DNA of 64,000 bases from Paucibacter sp. Y2R2-4 (GTDB lineage: Bacteria; Pseudomonadota; Gammaproteobacteria; Burkholderiales; Burkholderiaceae_C), in assembly GCF_025717535.1 (NCBI RefSeq), contig NZ_JAJIRO010000004.1:372001-436000 (forward strand), given 5' to 3'. The notes under the pieces were generated by a model, which was given only the letters and a program-made list of their open reading frames with translations, ran no database searches and was not told the origin of the DNA. Below are positions 27,227-35,658 of the stretch, piece after piece; positions within the stretch are counted from its first letter, which is position 1, and each line of letters opens with the position of its first letter. A program made the translations under genes and the position numbers.

Positions 27227-29227
27227 TCACCACAGCTTGCGCGGATCAATCCAACTGACCCGCCCGGTGTGGCGCCGCACCTCTTGCACCATATGCGCGG
27301 TGCCGCCAGGGCCATCGCCACCACCGCCATTCCAGAAGGTGAGCAGATTCAGCTTGGCCAAGCCCCAGGACATGGCCGAATACAGCAGCCAGAGATTGCA
27401 GCGCTCATAGGCGTTGACGCCCTCGGGCAAAGGGCCCAGCGCATCCGGCATCAATCGAAGCTGGTCCGGCCGCAAGCCCTGAACCACTTGGTAGTAAATC
27501 TCCCGCCAAGCGGCGCTATTGCTGCTGCGCGAATCGATGGAACGCTGAATGAACTCCGCCTCGCCAAAGGGCAAGAGGATCTGGCAGCGCAGGCCGCGCG
27601 CCTGCGCCGCTTGCAAGAACAAAAGATCGCTGCCCGCCGAGGCTTGGCATAAGGCCAGATCCTCGGGGCCGGCGCCCATGTCATCCAGGGCCACTTCAAT
27701 CGCCTGGGCCACCCGAGCTTGCTTGTCGGCCGGAAAGCGCGGCTCCAATCGGCCGGGCTCGTCCACCATATGGCCGCTGAACAGAATCACCTTGCGCGGC
27801 TGCCAAGGGCCGGCGGGCGCTTGCAGCTTGGCCAAGGCCTTGTCGAACACGGCCAGGGCGGCCGCCACCGGCTCGGGCCTGAAACCCAATTCGGCCAGCA
27901 AAGCCAGCTGCGCCCGGCTGGACTTGAGCGCGAAGCCATCGCCATCATGCTTGGCCACCGCCTCGCGGTAGGCGGCCCGCACCCGCTCCAGCGAGCCGCC
28001 TTGCAGCAACTCGACATCGGCCAGCGTCACCCAGGCCCAAAAAGCCTGCGCTGCATCGGGTTCGTTTGAAGCTGCGAACTGCACCGCGCCTTGCAGGGCG
28101 GGCAGCTGGCCCGCGTAGCGCTGGTCGGCGCACAAATGCTCATGCAAATGCATCAAGCTCAGGGCATTGATGCCGGAGAAGTAATGGCCGGGATGTTTGC
28201 GGTAGGCCTGGGCATAACTGTCAATCGCTGCGCGGAGCAAGGCGGCCTGCTCGATCGCCTCTTCGCGTCTTTGCTCGGGCGACAACTCGGCCCGCAGCCA
28301 ACTCTCGGTCCAGGCGTCTTTGTCGACCCGGCCCAGCAAGGCCAGGGTTTCGGCATCCGCCGGGAAGTCCTTTAAGACCGCTAGGTAATGGGCCCGTGTC
28401 CGCGCGAGGGAATGACCTTCTTGCTGAGCTTGGGCCAGGCGCTGCAGGCATATGCCCTTCTCGCGCAGGCCGACCAAGTTTTTGGGCTCGATGGCCAGAC
28501 CCAACTCCAGCTGCTCCAGCGCAAAGCGAAAACGCTCAGCCTTGCGCAGGGCGATGCCGGCCTTGATCCAGGCCTCGGCACGGAAGGCCGCCACCGGCGC
28601 TTCATCGGCCAGCACCAACAAGTCGCCGATCAGGCCCTGCTTGCGCGCCAGGTCGACACGTGCCGCCCATTCCTCATGCTGGACCCAGAACTCTTGCGCA
28701 CAAGCCACGCGGACCGACTTCCAATCCGGCTCTTGCAAATAGGGCAGCAGGGAATAAACCGGGCTGATCTTGCGGCCGGTCCAAGACTGCATCGTCGCCT
28801 GAATCATCTGGCTGAGCTTGGCGATATCGCTGGCCAATGTGACCGGGTCGGGCGCGCCATCTTTCAGCCCGTAACGCAGTTTTCGATCGGTATAAACATC
28901 AAAAGCGGTGGTGGCCCGTCCGCCCATCACCAGCACCACACCTCGGGCGCGCAAAGCATGGCGCACACCCAGCTCGTACCAGACATTGGGGTTGTCGATG
29001 CTGAGGTCGGCCACCACCAAGTCGGCGATCAGCAGCTCCTGAAACATATCGGCGCGAATGTCACCGGCCTGCTGCTCCTGGTCGGCCCGAAAGGCGCTCA
29101 AGCCAGCCGCTTCGATCGCCGGCGCGATGTATTCGGCATAGACGCGGTTGAAGTCGATCAACTGCCCATCCGGGCCTGGCTTGCTGCCGAAAGGCATGGC
29201 GACAAAGGCATGCGGGCGAATGCTCAT
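27227..29227 (-). CDS. Deoxyribosyltransferase-like / TPR-S (TRAFs-binding) / SLOG-like three-part protein
   Basis: 666 residues, no signal peptide. Residues 5-105 form a Rossmann-like domain akin to nucleoside 2-deoxyribosyltransferases and TIR-type folds: AFVAMPFG, LLIADLVVADLS, and NPNVWYELGVRHAL with Glu85 at the position of the catalytic glutamate. Residues about 180-450 are helical, TPR-like (the TPR-S or TRAFs-binding/DUF4071 region). Residues about 480-565 are a second Rossmann-like domain (VILFSGHMVDEPGR, PRFPADKQ, GSDLLFLQAAQARGL) related to SLOG-type nucleotide-binding domains. Known family logic ties such domains to nucleotide sensing or processing in conflict systems. It lies 98 bases after the DUF4062 gene and 33 before patatin, in the same direction, supporting a shared function. 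Enzymatic activity is unproven. Confidence 0.78.
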   Translation of the reverse strand: MSIRPHAFVAMPFGSKPGPDGQLIDFNRVYAEYIAPAIEAAGLSAFRADQEQQAGDIRADMFQELLIADLVVADLSIDNPNVWYELGVRHALRARGVVLVMGGRATTAFDVYTDRKLRYGLKDGAPDPVTLASDIAKLSQMIQATMQSWTGRKISPVYSLLPYLQEPDWKSVRVACAQEFWVQHEEWAARVDLARKQGLIGDLLVLADEAPVAAFRAEAWIKAGIALRKAERFRFALEQLELGLAIEPKNLVGLREKGICLQRLAQAQQEGHSLARTRAHYLAVLKDFPADAETLALLGRVDKDAWTESWLRAELSPEQRREEAIEQAALLRAAIDSYAQAYRKHPGHYFSGINALSLMHLHEHLCADQRYAGQLPALQGAVQFAASNEPDAAQAFWAWVTLADVELLQGGSLERVRAAYREAVAKHDGDGFALKSSRAQLALLAELGFRPEPVAAALAVFDKALAKLQAPAGPWQPRKVILFSGHMVDEPGRLEPRFPADKQARVAQAIEVALDDMGAGPEDLALCQASAGSDLLFLQAAQARGLRCQILLPFGEAEFIQRSIDSRSSNSAAWREIYYQVVQGLRPDQLRLMPDALGPLPEGVNAYERCNLWLLYSAMSWGLAKLNLLTFWNGGGGDGPGGTAHMVQEVRRHTGRVSWIDPRKLW

Positions 29228-29325
29228 GGCGGGCGGCGTCTCCGGGCGGCTAGCGCGTCAATCAAGAAGGGTGCGCCAGCGTAGTTGGCGGCGCGTGCAA
29301 GCGTCAAGGCCGGAGCCTGTTCAAA

Positions 29326-30462
29326 TTAGGGTGCGCTGGCGGCCTCGGCCTGGATGCTGCGCACAATGCGCGCACGTGCCTGTGCATGTTGAAGCAGTAA
29401 GTCGCGCTGGCCGGAACGGTCCAGCCAGTCAAAAAAACGCTGCACGGCATAGCGGGTGCTGCCGGCATCCCGGCAATTGGCCAAGAGCACCAGCTGGATG
29501 CGCTGCACCGGGTCGGCCACATAAACGCCAAAACCGGTGGACACCACGGTGGCATCCGGGAAGCCCAGCAGATCGGTGGCTTGCTTTTCGGTGGCGGTGC
29601 GGTGGCAGGCGATCAAATGCACCGGGCCGGCCGCTTCGGGCAAGGCCTTGGCCGAGGGCAAGTGCAGATGGTCGGAGAGAAACGGCCGGCCGACCATCTC
29701 GCGCGCCGCTGCGGTGGAGGTGGCGGCGGGAATGGCGTGCACGCAGATCAGCAAGTCGGCCGCATCTGCTTCGCCCAGCAAGACTTGATGGGGCTGACCC
29801 ACCACGGGCCGTGCAGCAGAACGATCCAGCAGCGCCGCGCTGCAGCTGGCTTCCATGGCGGCCTTGCGGCCTGAGAAGGACAAGCGACTCCAGGCCAGGG
29901 CCTCACCGAGCGCATAGCTGTCCTTGCTCAAGACCGCGCTGCCACCGCGCACCAAAGCAGCCACCGCTTGGCCCAAGCTCTGCCGCGCCAGCGCCAAGGC
30001 CTGGTCCGCGGTCTCAACCGGCGCGCCGCTGAACAAGGCCTCTTGGGTGAGCAGCTCTGCAAAACGTTCATCGCGCCGGATGCTTTTTGCCGAGCTCAGC
30101 GGCAGCTGGATCACCCGCGTGCGCTCGCGGCCGGACTGCAGTCCCGCCATCAGCTCCGCATGGCAGATACCCACATCGGCCGGGCCTTTGGACCAGCCGG
30201 CGGAGCCGTTGTAAAGCGCAATCACGATCTGGGCGCGGCGGGCTTCCTTCAAGCAGACATCCCACAAATCCAGGGCGGCCGATTTGGCGGGTTCCTCTTC
30301 GTTGATGAAGCACTCGAAGATGGGCTCGCCGAAGAGCTGCGTGGCCTCGATCTCGCGCTTCAAGTCCTGGCGCAGCTGGGCGAGTTTGAAGAGCTTGCCG
30401 TCCGGACCTTTGTAGTCCTTGCAACGGCTGGAAATCATCACGCGAATCTTGTCGACCGGCAT
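29326..30462 (-). CDS. DUF4062 domain protein
   Basis: 378 residues from ATG 30462. The N-terminal 110 residues (IRVMISSRCKDY, then QLRQDLKREIEATQLFGEP, and RAQIVIALYNGSAGWSKG) are DUF4062-like, a TIR-related Rossmann fold often placed at the front of NACHT/STAND-type proteins. The remainder (about 120-378) is unassigned, with alternating helices and strands (RPFLSDHLHLPSAKA, VVSTGFGVYVADPV). GGGAGG six bases before 30462 favours this start over the ATGs at 30492 and 30486. It leads the run to the TPR-S protein and patatin. Role unknown; a sensor or scaffold is the inference. Confidence 0.72.
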   Translation of the reverse strand: MPVDKIRVMISSRCKDYKGPDGKLFKLAQLRQDLKREIEATQLFGEPIFECFINEEEPAKSAALDLWDVCLKEARRAQIVIALYNGSAGWSKGPADVGICHAELMAGLQSGRERTRVIQLPLSSAKSIRRDERFAELLTQEALFSGAPVETADQALALARQSLGQAVAALVRGGSAVLSKDSYALGEALAWSRLSFSGRKAAMEASCSAALLDRSAARPVVGQPHQVLLGEADAADLLICVHAIPAATSTAAAREMVGRPFLSDHLHLPSAKALPEAAGPVHLIACHRTATEKQATDLLGFPDATVVSTGFGVYVADPVQRIQLVLLANCRDAGSTRYAVQRFFDWLDRSGQRDLLLQHAQARARIVRSIQAEAASAP

Positions 30463-30567
30463 CTGCGCCTCCCAGGCTTGGCTCATAGGCATCAGCGGTT
30501 CTTGCCGGCCTGATACCCAAGCTGAAAGCCGCTGTGTTGGCAGATTATGGGCTGCTTTGATGACGCC

Positions 30568-31815
30568 TCAAGCGGCCAAAGCACCCAAGCGCCACAACGA
30601 AGTCAGCTCGACTGAGCGCGCCGCGAACAGCGGGTCGCTTTCATCGCTGGCTCGTGCATGCTGAGGTTTGGCATCACTGCGGCCCAGCACTTGCAAACCG
30701 GCTTCGTGGATCCAGCCCAGCAGCTCTTCGCGACTGCGCAAGTCCAGATGCTCGGCCAGGTCCGACAGGATCAACCAGCCCTCGCCGCCCGGCGACAAAT
30801 GCGCGGCCAAGCCGCTCAAGAAGCCACGCAGCATGCGGCTGTCAGGGTCATAAACCGCATGCTCCAGCGAAGACTCGGCCGGCCAAGGCAGCCAGGGCGG
30901 GTTGCACACAATCAGCTGCGCCAAGCCCTCGGGGAACAAATCAACACTCAGCAACTGCACCCGCGGACTGAGCTTGAGCAAGGCCAGGTTGTCGCTGGCG
31001 CAGGCCAGGGCGCGGTCTTGCTGATCGGTGGCCACCACCTGGCGTACCCCGCGCTGCGCCAAGACTGCGGCCAGAACGCCGCTGCCGGTTCCGATGTCAA
31101 AAGCCACGCCGGCCTTGCCACTGCTCTTCAAACAGGCCGGCAAAGCGGTGTCTGCCACCAGGTCGACATACTCGCCGCGGACCGGCGAGAACACCCCGTA
31201 ATGCGGCGAAATCGCGGCCTTCAGGGCCGGGATGTAAACACCCTTCTTGCGCCACTGATGCGCGCCAATCAAGCCCTGCAATTCGCGCAGCGAAGCCACA
31301 TAGTGCTCGCCAATGGCGCCACGCGCCTGCGCGCCGGCCTCACGCACATCGGCCGCACGGGGCAGCGGCACACTGTGGTCGGCATCAAAAGGCAGCAGTA
31401 ACAAACCCAGCACCCGCGCGCGCTGCGCCTGCGTCTTGCGCTGCTGCACAAAGGCGGCGTACATGCTTTGCGGGCGGGACTCGTCCGCCGTAGAACCAGG
31501 CTTGGCCTTAGCTTTGGGCTTCTTGCTCGATTGGCGGCGTGCCTGAACATCCAGCCGCCGCACCAGGGCCTGCATCATCAAGCGGGCGTTCTGATAGTCG
31601 CCACACCAGAGCAGCCCCACGCCCTCGTTGGCGAGCCGAAAGGCGGTGTCGGCGCTCAGGCCATCGTCCACCATCTGCACCCGCTGCGGCGGCGGGCTGT
31701 CGGCCAAGGAGCACCAACGCGCTTGTTGGACGCAATCGTCGGCGTCGCGCCATTGCAAGTAGGAATGGGCTTTCGCGGGGACGGCGGCAGAAGCCGTGCT
31801 GGGGAATAGAGTCAT
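30568..31815 (-). CDS. Class I SAM-dependent methyltransferase (MTS/HemK-like)
   Basis: 415 residues. The C-terminal half is a Rossmann methyltransferase: IGTGSGVLAAVLAQRG (SAM loop, about residue 240), VVATDQQDRALACASDN (acidic ribose-binding end), and VCNPPWLPWP, where NPPW is the catalytic loop of N-methyltransferases acting on amides or exocyclic amines (HemK, RsmC and RlmG types). The N-terminal 200 residues hold a separate helical domain with FRLANEGVGLLWCGDYQNARLMM. Substrate could be rRNA, a protein glutamine, or a nucleoside. It is 105 bases upstream of the DUF4062 gene on the same strand. Functional link to the patatin run is possible but uncertain. Confidence 0.85.
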   Translation of the reverse strand: MTLFPSTASAAVPAKAHSYLQWRDADDCVQQARWCSLADSPPPQRVQMVDDGLSADTAFRLANEGVGLLWCGDYQNARLMMQALVRRLDVQARRQSSKKPKAKAKPGSTADESRPQSMYAAFVQQRKTQAQRARVLGLLLLPFDADHSVPLPRAADVREAGAQARGAIGEHYVASLRELQGLIGAHQWRKKGVYIPALKAAISPHYGVFSPVRGEYVDLVADTALPACLKSSGKAGVAFDIGTGSGVLAAVLAQRGVRQVVATDQQDRALACASDNLALLKLSPRVQLLSVDLFPEGLAQLIVCNPPWLPWPAESSLEHAVYDPDSRMLRGFLSGLAAHLSPGGEGWLILSDLAEHLDLRSREELLGWIHEAGLQVLGRSDAKPQHARASDESDPLFAARSVELTSLWRLGALAA

Positions 31816-32045
31816 CCCGCATTCTCAAGGACTTTTGAAATCGCAATCCCTGAGCCTGGCTTTATTCACCTTTTGCGCGAGCCTCAAGGCTCCAGCCTAC
31901 ATCCTTAAGTGTTAACCCGAGCCCAGGCTGGAGGGAAGCGGTATCGATGGGGATTGACCCCTATCGGCCGCACAGTTACAACTACTTACATTTCGCGCCA
32001 ACAGAGCGGACGATCGATTCGCCAGGCCGTGTCAAGGGAGCTTCC

Positions 32046-33686
32046 ATGTCAGATCCAGTGCGGCAGGGCGAGCTGCCGCCAGCCCCAACACCGCTGCCTC
32101 TACGCGGCGAATGGCCTTGCGCTGTCATGGCCCAGCTGAGCCTTGAGCTGCGCCAGCGCCTCCCTTGGCTGTTCAGGCTGAAGCTCGCGCCACAGTACAA
32201 AAAAATTGTCGCGCTGCTGATGTCGGCCCTGTTTGTGGCCAGCGCGGTGCACCTGCTGGGCCCTGTACTCAACCCTTTGGAGTCGCCCGCGCAACTGGCT
32301 TTGAGACTGGCCAGCACCCATCTCAATGGCGCCAGCGACCCGAATGCTGACTTATCCAAGCGTTTGCTGGTGTTGAAGATTGATCGCCAAACCTTCCTCG
32401 CCAAAGCCAGCCCGCAAAGTCACCAGCAATTCAATGGCACCAGCCCACTGGACCGCTGCGTGCTGCGCAATTACTTGCAAGCTACGCTCGAGGCCATTCC
32501 CGATCTCGAAGTGCTGGGGATTGATGTGGACCTCTCCCCGACCGGGCTTGCCGGTCAGGATGGATGTGCCGAGGAAATCCTGGACTTGCTGTCCAAAAAG
32601 GAAAAGCTCAAAAGCGTCTTGATCTTGCCCGTGGAAAAGCAAGATCGAGAGGAGCACCGATTCTGGCCTGGCTACTTGCGCAGCAAAGGCCTGCACGTCG
32701 CACACCCAGACCTGCTGCTCGAATTTGGCCTGGTGCGTCGGCATCTCGAGGTCAGCGATGGCTATCGCAACCTGGGGGCTGAGATGCATTGGGCTCGGTT
32801 CGTGCCCGAAAAAAAGTACATCCGGCCGACGGCGAGTTGCACTTGCAATGACGAGCAAGGGCTGCCGCTGCCGCGCGAGGGCCGCCAGTGCAAATATGCC
32901 AATGCCAACTTGAAATGCGAGCCCGAGACGGCACCCGTGGATGGGGATGCCAAGCACGAACGGAACATTGCTTTTCACTTGATCGCGCACCGGCTCGCCG
33001 TCCCGGAAAAAGACCCCGTCAGCGGCAAGATCAAGCCTTTGTGGGAGCAACTTCAGCGGCCCGGCATCAAGAAAGTTCATTGGGCCATTTTGGGCGCTGA
33101 CTACGACCGCAGCGACAGCTTTCGCACGCCTTTGGGTGAGGTGTCGGGCGTGGAGGTCCACGCGACCATCGCGGTCGAACCCGATGAGGAGCATTGGAAG
33201 TGGCTGAGCTTTGCCATCGACGTGCTTCTGGGCATGCTGTTCGGCTATGTGGTGCACCACATCTGGACACACTACTTCGAGCGTCGGTTGGACTTGCATA
33301 CGCCCAAATATCCCGACTCGGCGCAGCGCGCCTATCTGATCTTGATCGGCTTGGGCTTGCTATGGCTTCTTCTGGCCCTGCTCGCCTTGCCCGCCTTGAG
33401 TGTGACGGCGCTGCTGTGGGGGGGCATTTGGATCAACCCGGTGCCCATGCTGATCGGGATGAGTTTGGATGCCTTTGTGGTCGGCAGCGTCAAGGTCTCC
33501 CTGGAACTGATGAAGAAAAAGGCCCAGCCTGGTGCTGCGGCACCCCAGGTCGGGCACCCACCGCCGACGCCGGATTCGCGCCCATGTTGGCTTCGTCTTT
33601 GGCATGGCGTGCTGAACAACGCGCCCATGGCTTGCTGGGTCTTGGTTCTTGCCCAGGCCCTCGAGCACTTGGCACATGGGAATTGA
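32046..33686 (+). CDS. CHASE2-domain membrane protein without output domain
   Basis: 546 residues. One transmembrane helix (about 54-73, IVALLMSALFVASAVHLL) leads to a large periplasmic CHASE2-type sensor domain (about 90-380; RLLVLKIDRQTF, VLGIDVDLSP, a Cys-rich loop with SCTCNDEQG). Three C-terminal hydrophobic segments (about 386-408, 440-465, 472-495) follow, and a short cytosolic Pro-rich tail. Usual CHASE2 proteins end in a kinase, cyclase or adenylate domain; none is present here. AGGGAGC eight bases before ATG 32046 decides the start; the extended frame to 31947 has none. It faces away from the methyltransferase gene and leads the operon to the small secreted protein and M48 lipoprotein. 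Confidence 0.75.
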   Translation: MSDPVRQGELPPAPTPLPLRGEWPCAVMAQLSLELRQRLPWLFRLKLAPQYKKIVALLMSALFVASAVHLLGPVLNPLESPAQLALRLASTHLNGASDPNADLSKRLLVLKIDRQTFLAKASPQSHQQFNGTSPLDRCVLRNYLQATLEAIPDLEVLGIDVDLSPTGLAGQDGCAEEILDLLSKKEKLKSVLILPVEKQDREEHRFWPGYLRSKGLHVAHPDLLLEFGLVRRHLEVSDGYRNLGAEMHWARFVPEKKYIRPTASCTCNDEQGLPLPREGRQCKYANANLKCEPETAPVDGDAKHERNIAFHLIAHRLAVPEKDPVSGKIKPLWEQLQRPGIKKVHWAILGADYDRSDSFRTPLGEVSGVEVHATIAVEPDEEHWKWLSFAIDVLLGMLFGYVVHHIWTHYFERRLDLHTPKYPDSAQRAYLILIGLGLLWLLLALLALPALSVTALLWGGIWINPVPMLIGMSLDAFVVGSVKVSLELMKKKAQPGAAAPQVGHPPPTPDSRPCWLRLWHGVLNNAPMACWVLVLAQALEHLAHGN

Positions 33687-33737
33687 CCTGCGCCGGGCAA
33701 TGCATTGTTTGATCAAACACTCAGGAAAGGTCCCCCC

Positions 33738-34211
33738 ATGACGGTCACATCCAATGCCCGCCGACTCATCCCCTTCTTGCTTTGTGGCGTCATGGCCTGG
33801 CCCGGGATGAGCCGAGCCCAAAGCCCATCGGCCGAGGCCAAGCCACCGGTCTGCGACCCCCACGCCACCCTTGCCAACCTGCAAAAAAACGCTTCCTTCA
33901 GCCAGGTGTTCTTGGCCGGCCCAGACACCTGCAATTCATTGCTGAACGTTCTCAAGCGGCTCACCGTCTCGCCCGTCAGCGGCGGCAAAAAGCTGGAAGC
34001 CAGCAAAGCGCTGGACCCCGTGGCTGCCGGCCGTGAGCGTGCGGCCGCGCGGGCCGAGCCGGAGTTTGCCGCTGAGCTGGCGAAGCTGCTCGCGCCTGAG
34101 ACGGAGCCCGCGCGCCGCCTGATCCTCGAAGCGGCTCTGCTCGACGAAAACGGCAAATACGCGGCCCGCGACCTGGTCCTGAATGAAATCCAAACCTTGA
34201 TCGGGAGGTGA
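33738..34211 (+). CDS. Secreted protein of unknown function
   Basis: 157 residues. A signal peptide (RLIPFLLCGVMAWPGMSRAQ) precedes a mostly helical mature region. Two cysteines (in PVCDPHATLANL and GPDTCNSLLNVL) could form a disulfide. An Ala/Arg/Glu-rich stretch (about 95-125) looks like a helix pair. AGGAAAGG lies nine bases before ATG 33738, which supports this start. It sits 51 bases after the CHASE2 gene and 1 base before the M48 lipoprotein gene, so the three likely form one operon. No family was recognised. Confidence 0.7.
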   Translation: MTVTSNARRLIPFLLCGVMAWPGMSRAQSPSAEAKPPVCDPHATLANLQKNASFSQVFLAGPDTCNSLLNVLKRLTVSPVSGGKKLEASKALDPVAAGRERAAARAEPEFAAELAKLLAPETEPARRLILEAALLDENGKYAARDLVLNEIQTLIGR

Positions 34212-34212
34212 G

Positions 34213-35583
34213 ATGAAACACGCAATTCCACGGCGGGCCTGGGTCCTGGTGATTCCCTTCTTGGGCGCTTGCGCCCAGCAAGGGGTCTTGAACTTTCCGG
34301 CCACCAGCGCGGGCAACAGTGCCAGCACGGCGTCGAGCAGTAGCAGCACCAACAACAGCGCCCCGGCGCTGCACAGCGCGGTGGCTGGCGGCAGCATCCA
34401 GGTGGGCGCCAAGTCCAAACAGATGTCCAGCGCGGAGGTCGACAGCAAGTGCGAACGCTTGGTCGCGCCTTTCGAGCTGAGCAGCAATGCCATCGAGCTG
34501 GCCCAGCTGGGCACCTCCATCGCCTCTGAACAGTTAAGCGGCAAGATCAACGCCACGATTGAGCAGTTGATCTCCGGCTCGCCACCCGCCGCCGGCAACA
34601 AGGGGCCGGTGCTGCAGGTGCCGCATGCAGAACTGCGCCTGGCCGCCAAGCGCATGAATTGGTTGCCCATGGATGTTGAGCTGCAATACGGGCGCTATTT
34701 GCTGGAACAAAAAGACAAGACGGGCGGGCTGCTGAGCCGAAGCGGCAAGAAAAATCTGCAGCTTTACCAAAGCGCCAACAAGATGTTGGAAGAGGTTTTA
34801 AGCGGTGTCCAAGAACCCCATGCTTACCGCTTCGAGCTCTACATCAGTACCGACTCAGGCACTAACGCCGCGGCCTTGCCTGGCGGCATCCTCTTGATCG
34901 ACCGCGCCTTGGTCGAGAACCCCGCGCTGCGCGACAAGGCCTACTTCGCCCTGGCCCATGAAATCGCCCATGTACTGCAAAGGCATGAAACCCGTGCGAT
35001 CCAGGCCAAGGCCTTTGACGCCATGGCGCTCAAGTCCAGCCAGCCCGAGATGGTGAAAACCATGCAGTCGGCCGGCAAGGAATCGGCGGCGATCTTGAGC
35101 TTGTTGGTCCAGGGCAAGCTGCTCTTCGAGCGGCATTCGGAGGCGCAAGAGTTGCAGTCCGACGCCTGCGCGGTGCGCCTGCTGGATGAGAGCTTCAAGA
35201 AGGACGATGCAAAGTTGCGCGCCGCTTTGCAGGGCTTCATCAATGGACTGCCCAAGCCAGAGGCCGAAGGCGGAGCGGCAGGCAAATCGGCTTCGGCAGC
35301 CAGCAAGAGCTCCGGTACCGCACTTCAAGGCGGCACCGCTTCCGGGCTGAAGACCAGTGCCACCGCCAAGGCTTCGGCGGCCAACGCCATGGAGGCCTTG
35401 GGCAGCGCCGTTGATTTGGTGACCCGTCCCATCGACACCCACCCTAGCACTGAGGCACGCGTGACCCTGCTCAACGAGATGCTGGCCGAGCTTCGCAAAC
35501 GCTCACCTGCACCGACCAGCAAACCGGAAAAGCCCAGTACTGGCCCAACACCGAAGCCGGCCGCTGCAATCAAAAAGAGTTGA
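34213..35583 (+). CDS. M48 family lipoprotein zinc metalloprotease
   Basis: 456 residues. The signal sequence ends in a lipobox LGAC with Cys20 as the lipidated residue. A Ser/Asn-rich linker follows, then the peptidase domain with HEIAH at 249-253 as the zinc motif and EAQELQSDACAV as the third-ligand region (Glu before the Asp). The C-terminal quarter (from about 350) is Ala/Ser-rich, with DTHPSTEARV near 415, where M48 proteins commonly carry the DxHP motif. It is periplasmic, anchored in the outer membrane, and close to BepA/LoiP-type quality-control proteases. It is the last gene of the CHASE2 operon, with an intergenic gap of one base. Confidence 0.92.
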   Translation: MKHAIPRRAWVLVIPFLGACAQQGVLNFPATSAGNSASTASSSSSTNNSAPALHSAVAGGSIQVGAKSKQMSSAEVDSKCERLVAPFELSSNAIELAQLGTSIASEQLSGKINATIEQLISGSPPAAGNKGPVLQVPHAELRLAAKRMNWLPMDVELQYGRYLLEQKDKTGGLLSRSGKKNLQLYQSANKMLEEVLSGVQEPHAYRFELYISTDSGTNAAALPGGILLIDRALVENPALRDKAYFALAHEIAHVLQRHETRAIQAKAFDAMALKSSQPEMVKTMQSAGKESAAILSLLVQGKLLFERHSEAQELQSDACAVRLLDESFKKDDAKLRAALQGFINGLPKPEAEGGAAGKSASAASKSSGTALQGGTASGLKTSATAKASAANAMEALGSAVDLVTRPIDTHPSTEARVTLLNEMLAELRKRSPAPTSKPEKPSTGPTPKPAAAIKKS

Positions 35584-35658
35584 TCCCAGCGGCCGCTGTG
35601 GCAGTGTCGGCAGGCTACGCCGAATCTGCCAAATCTGCCAAATCCGCCTATTGCGGTC

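Noticed and set aside
26018-30462. CBASS system
   Set aside because: Patatin and sensor-type genes suggested it, but no CD-NTase, Cap2/Cap3 or HORMA/TRIP13 gene is present in the flanks.
27227-31815. Several plus-strand open frames of 200-330 residues
   Set aside because: They mirror GC-rich minus-strand genes, are full of His/Gln/Arg and have no motif or ribosome site.
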